A stretch of 64,000 bases of DNA from Isoetes taiwanensis (Eukaryota; Streptophyta; Lycopodiopsida; Isoetales; Isoetaceae). The position numbers and the translations under genes were made by a program. The stretch covers positions 126,001 to 190,000 of the forward strand of contig JAJEKV010000045.1 in NCBI GenBank assembly GCA_021234155.1. The letters are read 5' to 3'. Each line of letters starts with the position of its first letter. The first letter of the stretch is position 1. Below the pieces are notes generated by a model. That model had not been told where the DNA came from, ran no database searches, and saw only the letters and a program-made list of their open reading frames with translations. Below are positions 44,041-55,020 of the stretch, piece after piece.

Positions 44041-45305
44041 CCTGGACTCGGCTCATTCTGCCTGTAAAGGGCTCCGACGGTGCCGCCAGACTCGATGTAA
44101 CGAGTTTGCCGAGTTGACCCTCCTAGCAACTCGGGATCTTGTCTAACTTAAGGTTACATCTAGATTTGGCTTAAAACTTTACAAAAAACTATCATACTGG
44201 TGAAGAATTTAATCTTTTATTTCGCAGTTGAGAATGATCCATTCTTATCCATTAAAGCAACAAAAATCTTGGGATTTACTATTCACAATATTCTCAATAT
44301 ATACTATAGCAACTAATCAAATCATAAAGGAGTGTCTCGCTCTGGAACTCAACCACGATTCCCGTCTACATTGTCGCCATCAACTTGACCACTGCCTTGC
44401 GGATTCACTACACATGCACTCAATGGGGTTAGTCCTTGTGACTAAGTGGGGATCCCTGGCTGCCACTGCATACATGAAAACACTCTGGAACCTTGGATAT
44501 AAAGACATAAGTGCAAGCAAAACAAAAGATTCTACGTGAACATAGTGCTAGACAAGGATAAATTGATCCAAGGAAATACCAAACTTTGAGCAACGAAGGC
44601 AAAGAACATAGCCGCAAACAAAACATCAGAAACATAGCTCCAGGATAATACGAAGCTCAACCAGCCTATATACAGGCCCTGTTAGCAGAAACATGCCCAG
44701 CCAGCTCACATTCCGAGCCCCGTTGGCGGAGTTGGTGGGGTAAACCTTGTATGGGCATACCCTTCCCAGCCCACGCCTGGTGCTGGAGGACCTCTTACCA
44801 TGGAGTCACAAGAGTTGGGCACAACCTCACCAGGAAGCTACGCCCGTAAGGAAGCCACACCCGGTGTCACAGAGCACAAAGATAGAGAATACATATGACA
44901 TGAGAATGCCGGAGCAACCTAGGCCACCAAACCCAGCAGTCCGACCCCGGAGGATCCAAGAGACATCAAATACAATGACAACAGTGGACAATACAAAGAC
45001 TGTGACATGTAATATTCATTACATATTTGCTATAAGTGTCTGCATTACACTCTTCCTCCTTGCCGAGGCTGCCCATACAACCCCCAGCTTGGTAATGATG
45101 ATCTTACATCAATCCAACATGTCAATGTAGCGTGCTCCATTTCTCTGATGGCAATACAAGCTAATCCCTTAATATTATTTATTACAAGAGCATTTAGCTA
45201 TGGTTTTATATTTTTTTAATATAAAGAAATTCACTTTCGTAACTAATGGATTTATTGAGGCAAGTAATGCGGAGTCTTGTAATTTCATGCTTACAACCTT
45301 AAAAG
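44041..45305. other. Intergenic stretch, no gene supported
   Basis: Mixed composition. A 127-codon frame near 44,747-45,130 starts from TTG and is low-complexity at its start, so I do not call it. A short ACTCGGC / ACGAGT-rich patch lies near 44,045-44,115. No terminal repeats or RNA genes were seen. Confidence 0.45.
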
Positions 45306-45370
45306 GAGCACAGGTGCATCCAAGTGCAAACAGAGGCAGATCGCCGCAGTCTCAGACAGTACCTTGACGC

Positions 45371-45778
45371 ATGCTTCTTAGTAAGCTATGGGATGCTAGC
45401 ACCCTTGAACAGGTCAAGACGGCACATTATCAACGCCACATAAATCCCAGGTTGGAGCGGGGCCCGCAATGCTACCTGCGCATTCATCTACCTATGAAAA
45501 AGCGCAAATCGATTGCCTCTATCCGTACAGCTGCACACCATCTCCGGGTTGAGACAGGGAGATGGATTGGGGAGCTGCATCAGGAGAGGGTTTGTCAACG
45601 CTGCCAGGTTGGTGTTGTGGAAGATGAATGCCACACCCTTCAGAGTTGTCCGGCATATGATGACATTCGGATACGCTATACTGAGCTGGTCCATCCTGGC
45701 CAACCCCTGCATGAGATGCTGAACACGAGCTCGGTACAGAGGTTGGGCTCATATATTCAAGAGATCATGGATCGTTGA
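45371..45778 (+). pseudogene. LINE-B ORF2 C-terminal domain with zinc knuckle
   Basis: 136 uninterrupted codons covering the end of a LINE ORF2 protein: STLEQVKTAHYQRHINP, KKRKSIASIRTAAHHLRVE, then the knuckle CQRCQVGVVEDECHTLQSC (C-x2-C, His, C), then IRIRYTELVHPGQPLHEML and LGSYIQEIMDR. It is the best-preserved representative of this domain in the window. The element lacks the reverse transcriptase and endonuclease, so the frame is a fragment although it starts with an ATG. Confidence 0.85.
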
Positions 45779-45975
45779 GATCAGCTCGGCCCTCGGATAG
45801 TTACCTGATACATGTACATATTTCTGTCTCTATTTGTATTTGTTTTTGTATTTGTACAGTTTGGAAGCAAGCATATTCCTGTCACAGTTTTTCCCCCAAA
45901 CAACCCTTTCGGGCGGGGAGGGAGTTTTTTAACCTAGACAGTAATATGCTTCTTGCGCCTCCTGTTGGGTCCCAT

Positions 45976-45989
45976 AGGCCAATTGGTCT
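45976..45989 (+). other. Conserved LINE 3' hairpin (LINE-B copy 1)
   Basis: AGGCC-AATT-GGTCT, where the third pair is a G-U wobble (A-U in LINE-A, G-C in LINE-C). It is followed by CC-ATGGACGATAAAAA and the (CTATT)n tail. Confidence 0.65.
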
Positions 45990-46029
45990 CCATGGACGAT
46001 AAAAACTCTATTCTATTCTATTCTATTAT

Positions 46030-46299
46030 AGCTTTTATATTTCTACAAGCCAACAAACAAAGCAATTATTAAACAAAGCAACAATTGGTCCAACCAAAAT
46101 TATGCCTACGAGCTTAATACAACAACCAACTAGGACCTTGAAGTGACCTGCACGGCCCTCGAACGCATCAGAATAGGCGGCCCATGTATCGATTTAGCAG
46201 TCCAGGTCATCGCCCTGCAGTTCCAAGTCTGATTTATGCAAAGACCCTTCCTCTAAATTCATGTTTTTGACAGACTTTTGCTGGTCCCATGGAAAGGCG
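46030..46299. other. Short spacer between LINE-B and the foldback element
   Basis: No coding or repeat feature recognised. Confidence 0.4.
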
Positions 46300-48845
46300 A
46301 AATCAAAGTCTTTGATTTTTGTAGGGAAGGTACAAGGAAGGTTCCTTAAAGGTGATTTAGTGTAGCAAATCTTAGCCGTTAGATCAAAAGGTTAAGATAA
46401 ATCCCAGCCATTAGTTTTTATATTAAATTACATGTTTTCTTTTAAATGAGGTGAGGTGGCATCCTCATTAATAAATCTCATTAATAAAAATGTAGTGAGG
46501 TGGCAAAGCATTTATTAGATGGATTTCTATGAAGCTTCTTTTTTCTTAATCACATTCAAAGGCCCGTAACTTGCACTAGAGGGGTCGGATTAAGGTGAGG
46601 CCCAACCATTGGATTCCTCTCATCAAGAGCTTTCCAAGAATGGTACTTTGGCACCGTTCCGTCATAGTTGGAACCAACTTGATCGGATCCTAAGAATCTT
46701 CTTATCTTATCTTAATGGAATCTATGGCATGTTAAGAGAATCTAGGGGAATCTTCCTAGGATCTTTGAGAATTTTGAGGAATCTCAATAGAATCACAAGA
46801 GAATCTTTGCGAACCTAGAGGAATCCAGTGGAATCTTCATAAATCTTTGAGAATCTAGGGGAATCTTCATAAAATTTCTGAGGATCTAGGGAATCTTAAA
46901 GAATCTAAAGGAATCTTCTTAGAATTTTACGAAATCTATGGTAATTTAAAGGAATCTAGAGGAATCTTCATGGGATCTTGAGGAATCTAGAGGAATCTCA
47001 ATATAACCTAAGGGAATCTAGTGGAATCTCAAAAGGATCTTTGAGAATCTAGGGGAATCTTCATAGGATCTTAGAGAATCTAGGAGAATCAACATAGAAT
47101 CTTGGGTGATCTATGGGATTCTTGAGAGAATCTTTGAGAATCTAGGGGTGTCCTCATACTTGAGGAATTTTCATATAATCCAAGGGAATCTAGGAGAATA
47201 TACATGGAATCTTGAGAAATATAGAGGAATCTTGAGATATTTTGAAAATCTAAGGGAATCTCTGTAGAATCTTAAGAATCTAGGAGAGTCTTTCACACTG
47301 GGTATATTTTGTAGGTTATTTTTCACACATTTTTGCCACAAATTTCTCCAAATGTGTAGGCCCTAAATATTAATAAACTTGTATATATATATACAAGTGG
47401 TTGTACTATAAGAGATTGTACAAATTCAAACATAAGCAAAATGTAAAGTCAAATGTGGAGCCATGCAATGTGAAGATTCTATAAAGACTCTCTCAGATTC
47501 TCTAAGGCAATGTAAACATTCCCCTAGATTCTTTGGGATTCCATCAATTTTCCCTTATATTCCCCAAGATCCCTTGATGATTCCTTGAGATTCTCTAAGA
47601 GTCTATAAACATTCCTTTAGATTCTCTTAGATTTTCAAATATTCTTCTAAGATTCCCATAGATTCCCTAAAATTCCCTCGAGATTCTTCTAGATTCCCAA
47701 AGAGTATTTCCAGATTCCTCTAAAGATTTTATGTAGATTATACCTAGATTCCCTGAGATTCTATAAAGATTACCCTAGATTCTTCAAGATTCCATCAAGA
47801 TTCCCATGGAATCTCAAAAATTTTATTAAAATCCCTTAGATCTCCCAAAATTCCCATAGATTCTATCTAGATTCCCATAGATTCTCTAAAATTCCATCAA
47901 GATTCCCTTAAATTCTCAAATATTTTATAGAGATTCCTTTAGATTGGCCTAGGTCCTCAGAGATTCTCCCAAGATTCCCATAGATTCCTCAAGATAATAT
48001 GTAAATTCCTTTAGATTATTTAAGATCCTATAAGGATTCCTCTAGATTCTTCAAGATTCCATCAAGATTCTACTAAATTGTCAAAGATTTTATAAAGGTT
48101 CTGAGAGATTCTCTCGAGATTCCTATAAATTCTCCAAGATTCTCTTAGATTCCATTAGATTCTAGAAAGATTCCTTTAAATTCTCCAAGATTCTCTCAAG
48201 ATTCCCTTTGATTCTTTAAGATTCCATCGAGTTTCCTATGTATTCTCCAAGATTCTATGAAGATTTTCTCACAACGATTCCCTAGATTCTTCAAGATTCC
48301 GCCAATGTTCCCCTAGATTCTCAAATATTTTATGAAGATTACCTTGGATTCCTTAGGTTCCCAAAGATTCTCTTGTGATTCCTATAGATTCCCTAATATT
48401 CCCATGAGATTCTTCTAGATTCTTTAAGATCCCATAAAGATTCTCATAGATTCTCTTACCATAGATTCTGTAATATTCCAATCTTGGAATCGATCACATT
48501 GGCTCCAACTGCAACGGAATGATGCCAAGGCACCACTCATTAGAAAGTTCTCGATGAGAAGAATCCAGTGACGTGGGCCTTAGCTTTAACTGACCTCTCT
48601 ACTGCAAGTTATGGCCATTTGAAGGCGATATAAAAAAAAGAAGCTTCCTAGAAAGTGCACTTATAAATGTTTTGTCCTCACTATCTTTTTATTAAATAAA
48701 GAGTGACACCACACCTCCTTTAATTAAAAAAATTGCAATATAATAAATATTTAATGGCTAGGATTTCTTCTCCCCTTTTTTATCTAATGGCTATGATTGG
48801 CTATACCAAGTTCATTGTACCTTCTCTACAAATATCAAGGGCCAA
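46300..48845. mobile_element. Foldback-like element with long subrepeat-filled inverted arms
   Basis: The left arm (about 46,300-47,290) and right arm (about 47,480-48,845) are reverse complements along their whole length at roughly 70-80% identity. Matching landmarks include the outer gtag-gaaggtacaa, GAAGCTTCTTTTTT (46,531 and 48,634-48,647), gtaacttgca-tagag and ggattc-tctcatc-aga. The inner part of each arm is a long degenerate array of GAATCT(A)GGG-type words, read as AGATTCCC-TAGATTC on the right. Long inverted arms with internal tandem subrepeats are the hallmark of foldback elements; a Mutator-like long-TIR element is the alternative. The middle (47,291-47,480) holds no gene. Confidence 0.75.
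47377..47398. repeat. Perfect 22-bp palindrome at the centre of the foldback element
   Basis: ACTTGTATATA followed by its exact reverse complement, lying between the two inverted arms. Confidence 0.8.
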
Positions 48846-51356
48846 GTTTTCTCAAGTGCCCGATCAACGGTCTAGGGATGGGGTGCATGCCCCATGCATG
48901 CCCCCCACTAAATCCAAGGGCCATTGTCGCACCACCTCAAAAAATAGACGGGTGGGATCAATCCCTACAAACTTTCATCCACCATAGGCACATCAAATAA
49001 TTGTAGATATATAATAGAAATAGATAATAGATAGATAGATATCAGATTATTTGCACATTGGTGTCACTAAATATGCTTTTCTTGCTTATAAATCCACTCA
49101 AGTAAATCTTCTGAGCTTTCGTCCAGTTTGGTTGTTTGGTTGTTTGATAAATGCATGTAATGATTGGAGATTTACAAGGAGACTAGAAAGAGCATACAAC
49201 GTCTTGATTGTGCTATATTGATGCTGCTATATGGCCCACTTCTGCAGTTGGATGGTAATTCTGTAATCAAGCAATTACATTTGGATGGTAACTTTTGCAC
49301 TTCTGGGAATCTTATGCATGATTTCATTTGTTGTCAAAGGAAGTGCGTAGCATAATTTGCTATAGGTTCTTGATTAATCTATTACACTTTTCCAGGTTTT
49401 TTGGATTGCTTTCTGTTGCCCTTATCAGCACCACCGTAGCCAGGATTTGGAGCTAAATTTTCGAAGCTTCGAGACTTGATACCAGGTAGAATGGTTGTTC
49501 TTCCAGTTCGGTGATCCTTTGCTCGGGTTTAAGATGTTTTTGGTTCATTTTTGAAGGACTCTTTAGCCCATCCTTTTTTGCTGTGATTGTAGAGCCATAG
49601 ATAGAATTATCATCCCATTTTGCTTCAAATATGGTGTCTTTTTTATCTCTTCTTAACTAATACAAATGACAGATGCTTGGATTATCTAGCTATTTTAATT
49701 TATCCAGGAATGAACTACCTCCTACAGACTTGCTTCCTGATGTATGCAAAAAACTCAAGCAAATAATCAACATTTCATCTTCTACCTTCAAGTTCTTCAC
49801 ATTGCATCCAATTCAATTCAATTTCTCCAGTTAGAGCCATGGACCTCAATAGAAATTCTAACGCTATGGCTAGAGTTAAGAACCTGACTAAAAAGGCCAA
49901 AATTAGATCTCCAGAGGAGTGATACAGGTGAACATGATGTTTCAACCAAGTATGCTGAAATAGAGAATGTCCATAAGCCACAATAAGAAATATTTAATCT
50001 TTGTATATCATCTAACAAGGTGATTTGGCACTCTTGCCATGTTTCATGGATCTTTGATAGTAGGGCAAGGATGAAGAATTTAGTGCCCTATTTGTAGTAA
50101 CTGCTGTGTCTTAAAATTTGGGGCAGAACGTAAGAAGTTAAGAACATGCAAAAATCCTCAATTAAAGCAAATAGAGGCTATCACATTGCTAGACTTGTAC
50201 AAACATACAAGAAGAATTGCTGAAATTTTTTTATACATGCTGCTATTGACACATGTATAGAAAGATAGACTATGTTGAGCCTTTACTTATTTCATGCAGC
50301 AGTTAAAGGTGCTCCCAAGAAATATTAGGATGCAATGCCGAAGGACAAAGATCTAATTAAAAAAATAACCCCATCTTCATTTCATAAAAATTTCGTGAGA
50401 AGCTTGAAGCAGAATATGTGAGAAGCTTGAAGCAGAATATATATCCCGGCTCCACTTGCAATGGCATTTTCAAGCATTCAAAAATGTCTGTATTGGGAAA
50501 TGCACCACTCCTCTTTCCCGTTCTTGGCAAGTGATCTTCTGTATTTGTCATGTTCCAGCGATATTTTCTTTTTGTGGACTTACGAAAATGTTCTATTATA
50601 AGTTATAGACTGGCACAGTGATTGTGCGACTGCTTATATAAGTTGTAGACTGGCACAGTGATTGTGAGATTGCTTATAGAGTATTTGAGATAGTTCTAAG
50701 CAAAAATGTGGTCTTTGGAATGCCTTGATTGTTGAATGCAAGTTTTCCCTTGAAACTGCTACGTAGCAAAAAGCAGATGCCAATGGAGTCTTCTATAGAG
50801 TTAAGGCTTTTGTTCAATCTATAGAGAATATATACATATTCTGGCTCCACTTTCAATGGCATTTTCAAGCATTCAAACATGTCTGGATTGAGAAATGCAT
50901 TGCTCCTCTTTTTTGTTCTCGGTAAGTGAGCTTCTATATTTGTCATGCTCCAGCTCTATTTTCTTTTTGTGGAATGCCCACGACAGTCCAGATGTCCAAG
51001 GACTTACAGAGATGTTCTTTTATAAGTTGTAGATTGGCACAATGATTGTGTGATTGCTTATAGTAGCAGAAGGAAGAACGTTCACTGCTTGCTCCATGCT
51101 TGCATGTAAGATCATTTGTTATGCGTGTTTTAGAATTCCGGCTCCATATTTTCCATGAAGGTCACATTTTCTTAATGTTCAGAGGTTTTCCTGCAAGTTT
51201 CTAAATTGCAGATTGTACTCTGTGGTACGATCTTAATATTAAAGTCATTTCTATTGTAGCAATTTCCATTGCACATACACCTGTCTTTATTCGGAGTTGA
51301 CTTAGGCATTATAGGTAAGCTTATATTTATATCCCATTGATTTGTGATTTGTTCAG
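48846..51356. other. Intergenic stretch with local duplications, no gene
   Basis: It begins with a GGGTGCATGCCCCATGCATG patch (about 48,880-48,905) and a short (GATA)n patch near 49,025-49,045. The only further structure is the duplicated block at 50,445-50,625 and 50,832-51,060. Short frames on both strands have no recognisable family. Confidence 0.45.
50396..51060. repeat. Diverged local duplication, two blocks
   Basis: The block ggctccacttgcaatggc…caagcattcaaa-atgtct…tattttctttttgtgga occurs at about 50,449-50,578 and 50,841-50,973, with about 10-15% differences. The word gtagactggcacagtgattgtg occurs three times (about 50,606, 50,650 and 51,030), and agaagcttgaagcagaatat is directly repeated at 50,398 and 50,422. 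It looks like nested tandem duplication of a non-coding segment. Confidence 0.7.
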
Positions 51357-51394
51357 AATAGAATAGAATATAATAGAGTTTTTATCGTCCACAG

Positions 51395-51408
51395 AGACCA
51401 ATTGGCCT
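51395..51408 (-). other. Conserved LINE 3' hairpin (LINE-B copy 2)
   Basis: Sense strand AGGCC-AATT-GGTCT with one G-U pair, identical to LINE-B copy 1. Confidence 0.65.
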
Positions 51409-51640
51409 ATGGGACCCAAGCGGGGTATTACTGTCCGGGATAAAAAAAAAACCCCTTCCCGCCCTAAAGAGTTGTTTGGGGAAAAAACCATGACAGGAAT
51501 AGGCTTGCTGTCAAACTGTACAAATACAAATAGAGACAGAAATATGTACATGTATCAGGTAAATGCCCGAGGGCCGAGCTAATCTCGGCCATCCATGATC
51601 TCTTGAATGTATGAGCCCAACCTCCGTACCGAGCTCGTGC

Positions 51641-51910
51641 TCAGCATCTCATGCAGGGGAGGCTAGGATGGACCAGCTCAACATAGCATATCCGAATGTC
51701 ATCATATGCCAGACAACTTTGAAGGGTGTGACATTCGTCTTCCACAGCTCCAACCTGGCAGCGTTGACAAAGCCTCTCTTGACGCAGCTCTGCAACCCAT
51801 CTCCCTGTCTCAATCTGGAGATGGTGTGCACCTGTGCAGATAGAGGCAATGGATTTATGCTTTTTCGTGTGTGGATGAGTGCCCAGGTAGCATTGCGGGC
51901 CCCACTCCAA
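51641..51910 (-). pseudogene. LINE-B copy 2 ORF2 C-terminus
   Basis: About 90 codons with HHLQIETGRWVAELRQERL and the knuckle CQRCQVGAVEDECHTLQSC, then AYDDIRICYVELVHP. The frame ends early relative to copy 1 because of a small deletion after VHPSLP, which removes LGSYIQEI from the frame. Confidence 0.8.
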
Positions 51911-52259
51911 CCTGGGATTTATGTGGCGTTGATAATGTGACGTCTTGACCTATTCAAGGGTGCTGGCATCCCATAGCTGACTGAGGAAGCATGCATACTG
52001 CGGCGATCTGCCTCCGTTTGCACTTGGATGCACCTGTGCTCCTGCACATTCCATCTAGCCATCCACTGAGCTCTCTTTTTTTGCCAGCAGGCTTTTAGGC
52101 GTTGAGGCCCCATTGCCATAGTGTAAGCGAGGTGAGGGACACGAGTATCATCCATGCTGACCACCTTCTGGAAGTAAACGATGTGTCTGTCAAGGGCTCC
52201 TCTTTGAAAAGGCAAGAAACCTATTTCCTACAACAGTATCTGGTATGGAACTGTGGACT

Positions 52260-53042
52260 TCACCCCAGGGCCCGTGCCAAGAAAGCTTTTTGCACTTGCT
52301 CCAAGTCATTCCAAGTGGCAAGGGAAGTCACTGGACCCCAGACCTCGACCCTATACAAAAGCACAGACTCTACTAGCACCTTGAATAGGTGCGATTGGTG
52401 GGCCCAATCAAACAGCTCCGACTTGTGGCTATTGTTCTCCATTGCATAGAGTGCCTTCCAACCTGCTGCGGCTCGCAGCCGGATGGAATTGTCCCAGTTC
52501 ATGGCCGACGGGAATTCCACCCCCAAATATTTGTAAGCGGACACCACGTCAACATTTTGGCCATGATAACTGAGGATTGGAGGCGTTGGCTGGCGTGCAG
52601 ACGATACCAGAACTACCTTGGTTTTAGCTAAGTTGACGCGCATGTCAGTCGCCTGGTAAAATGTGTCCAGGGCATCGAGATGGCATTGTATATCTGCCTA
52701 AGTGTGTGCTAGGAGGTCCACATCGTCAGCATAGATCAGCTGCCGAATGATCTGATGTAGGAGGTGAGCCCCAATGCCTCCATTATCAGCGAGCCATCTC
52801 TCCAACTGATCAATATACAGGCAACATAGTGTGGGAGAGAGAGGGCATCCCTGGCGAACCCCGATACTGCTCTCGAATGGTTGCTCCCCTGGTTGCAGCC
52901 GGCCGGTGCATGTCTCATATAACCTGTGCACCGCGTTCTGCAGCAGTTCGGCAGGGATATCTAGCTGCTGCAATCTTGCCCACAACTTTTCCCGAGGCAC
53001 AACGCCACGCGCCTTGGCGAAGTCTACAAAGCAGCAATACAA
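52260..53042 (-). pseudogene. LINE-B reverse-transcriptase core, two frames
   Basis: The frame 52,698-53,042 gives YCCFVDFAKARGVV (the catalytic F-x-D block), SSIGVRQGCPLSPTL and RQLIYADDVDLLAHT. The frame 52,260-52,643 continues with MRVNLAKTKVVLVSS, SAYKYLGVEF and TWNDLEQVQKAFLARALG. The F-x-D and YADD aspartates needed for catalysis are present. A short break near 52,650-52,697, including a TAG codon, separates the two. The N-terminal fingers and the endonuclease are lost to 5' truncation. The style (VRQGCPLSP plus a C-terminal knuckle) differs from the plant L1 at 57-60 kb. Confidence 0.85.
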
Positions 53043-53445
53043 ATCTTGCCGACGGTTCCGGCGTCCTCAACAAGAGTCCGTAGCGTGAAGGTATGATCTA
53101 TGGTTGAGTGCCTCGGCCTGAATCCTGCCTGTGTGAGTGCCCGCACTTCTGCTGCTTCTATCCGTCCTGTCAATGCCACTCGAGGATCCCGGCGAGGAGC
53201 TTTGCAAACACTGAGCTAATCATGATGGTCTGGTAATTAGCCGGGCAATGCGGGTCTCTTGCCTTGTAGATTGGGACAACCCTGCTATTGGTCCATTACG
53301 GGGGAAAACCTTCCCACAATGCCTTGTTGAACATGTCGGTCAGTACCGGTGCCATGGATGGTCTTGCCCACTTGAGTAACTCTGCCTGCATGCCATCAAG
53401 GTCTAGTGCTTTTCCATTGGCTAGACGTTGCAGCCCATCGTCACA

Positions 53446-54326
53446 TCTTTACATTTATTTAGGGGCTTATTTTTTATTTCCTTCTATCATTTGCGTTTTC
53501 AACAGTAAAGGGACTTGCTATGATCATTGCTTTGTCATTCCTCCAGCATAATAAACTAGCATTTTATAGCCATTGGTTCACTGCTATATAACTACATGAA
53601 CAAACAACTTAAATGCTATCTGTTTTATTAACAAAAGTGCCTGCTATGCACCTGATATTTATAAAGGATCGTACATTTGGTCAAACCGATGAGCTATAAC
53701 ATTTATATGGGCCTTACAGCTTTATTGGGTTTTTATCTTTGTGCAATCCTTAGGCAACATGTGGTTCTGATATAAGATGTGGCAGGAAAGTTGGGTTTTA
53801 GTTCTCTTCTGATATTTTATTAATTTATCTCACATATATTTTTAAGTAGAAAGATAGGAAACAATGAAGACAAATGGAGACATTTTCATTTTGTTGTTCA
53901 GTATTATGACGATTAAGCATCAAAGCAAGGTTGCAAGTGTGTTTTACTTCCCTTTATGCTATATCAATATGTATGCATATTTAATTTTACCTATAGAGTT
54001 TTCTGGGTTACCCATAAAGCATGCATATGCATGGGCATGTATAAAAGATTGGATGTGAGGATAACAAATACAGCTTTGTTTGAATTGCATTGCTAGAGGA
54101 CCCTTCAGTGTAAAGAGATAACTATTGTTGTAACTTTCAGAATGCTTAAAAGGTTATAGCGCAGTTATACAGCTTATATTTTAGTTGCATTACCACAAAT
54201 TTCTTTATCTCTTGATTTTATCTCTTGGATTGAGCTTAACTTGCAAGTTGCAAGTCTATACAACTCATGTGTACGTGACTAAGGAAAAAGAATAAAATTG
54301 CATTATTTTGCAAGAAAAAAACCTAA
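53446..54326. other. AT-rich intergenic stretch, no gene
   Basis: Nothing recognisable on either strand apart from short AT-rich frames. Confidence 0.45.
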
Positions 54327-54540
54327 CGGGATGGGCCTCTGTTAGTATGAGGAATAACAGAGAAGAAGTAGAGCTACCTTTGCTCAAGTACTAAGTTTGT
54401 GCATCTTATCCACCCCTCTTCTCGGGTGTGGTTCGAATACTTCCTATCTAGCCTGTTATGAGGCGTGTACTAAGGTCTTGTACCATTTCTTTATCAATAA
54501 AATATAAATATCTTGCCTCCGAAAAAAAAAAAAAAAAAAA
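54327..54540 (+). mobile_element. SINE-like retroposon with poly(A) tail and target-site duplication
   Basis: A ~214-bp segment flanked by AAAAAAACCTAA at 54,315-54,326 and again at 54,541-54,552, a 12-bp direct repeat as expected of L1-type target-primed insertion. It contains a tRNA B-box-like GGTTCGAATAC (about 54,429-54,439) and a possible A-box-like TTTGCTCAAGTAC about 45 bp upstream, and ends in AATAAAAT…GCCTCCG and a run of A. The RNA polymerase III promoter assignment is by motif only. Confidence 0.55.
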
Positions 54541-54552
54541 AAAAAAACCTAA

Positions 54553-55020
54553 AGAATAAAAATATTGTTTTGCCTTATTTTTGCCAATGAGTGGGTTTTT
54601 ATTTAATACCCAGTTAATACATTCCCTCAAAAATAGATTAATAGCTTAGTACCATGTATTGAGAGACAAACGAGCTTTGCAAAATTCCATGAATCAATCT
54701 ACATGCAATGTGAATTTACTTTCAGCAAAAATTAAGCAAATACCCTTGATTTTCAAAGTATTTCTCAAATTGCTCTTGATAATTCTTAGATTGCCCATTG
54801 AATGCCCATATAAACACGCAATTTTCTATTTTAGGAAAAGGTTTACTTGGCCCCTACATTCCTTATAAAGCATTGTTTTCTTTGTTAAAATCCATCCCTT
54901 CGGGTGTCAGATTTGGACGATTTTTGGTGCGTTGGAAACCTCAGACGGTAAGCTTTCCGTGGTGTGTGGCATCAGGCAGCCCAACATCGGAATTAGTGCC
55001 GGATTTGGGGTTTCCCATTT
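54553..55020. other. Flank and possible 5' leader of the L1 element
   Basis: AT-rich to about 54,890, then it becomes coding-like without a clear element start. I cannot place the L1 5' end. Confidence 0.4.

Larger units (their letters stand above)
45306..46029 (+). mobile_element. LINE-B copy 1, 3' end of a non-LTR retrotransposon
   Basis: Plus-strand, strongly 5'-truncated LINE of about 720 bp. It begins near ggagcacaggtgcatccaag, homologous to the region around 52,015-52,045 of LINE-B copy 2. It holds the C-terminal ORF2 frame (45,371-45,778), a 3' untranslated region with the conserved hairpin (45,976-45,989), and a (CTATT)n tail at 46,008-46,029. The clean frame contrasts with the broken LINE-A copies. 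Confidence 0.88.
51357..53445 (-). mobile_element. LINE-B copy 2, 5'-truncated non-LTR retrotransposon
   Basis: About 2.1 kb on the minus strand. The 3' end is the (AATAG)n tract (51,357-51,378; CTATT in the sense direction) and the conserved hairpin (51,395-51,408). Inward come the C-terminal knuckle region, a thumb-like region with YKYLGVEF, and the reverse-transcriptase core with GVRQGCPLSP and YADD (52,722-52,733). The sequence stops near 53,445, inside the reverse transcriptase. It is the same subfamily as 45,306-46,029, in opposite orientation. Confidence 0.88.

Noticed and set aside
44747-45130. 127-codon frame with a C-terminal hydrophobic run
   Set aside because: It starts from TTG, has no recognisable domain, and no splice or promoter context supports it.
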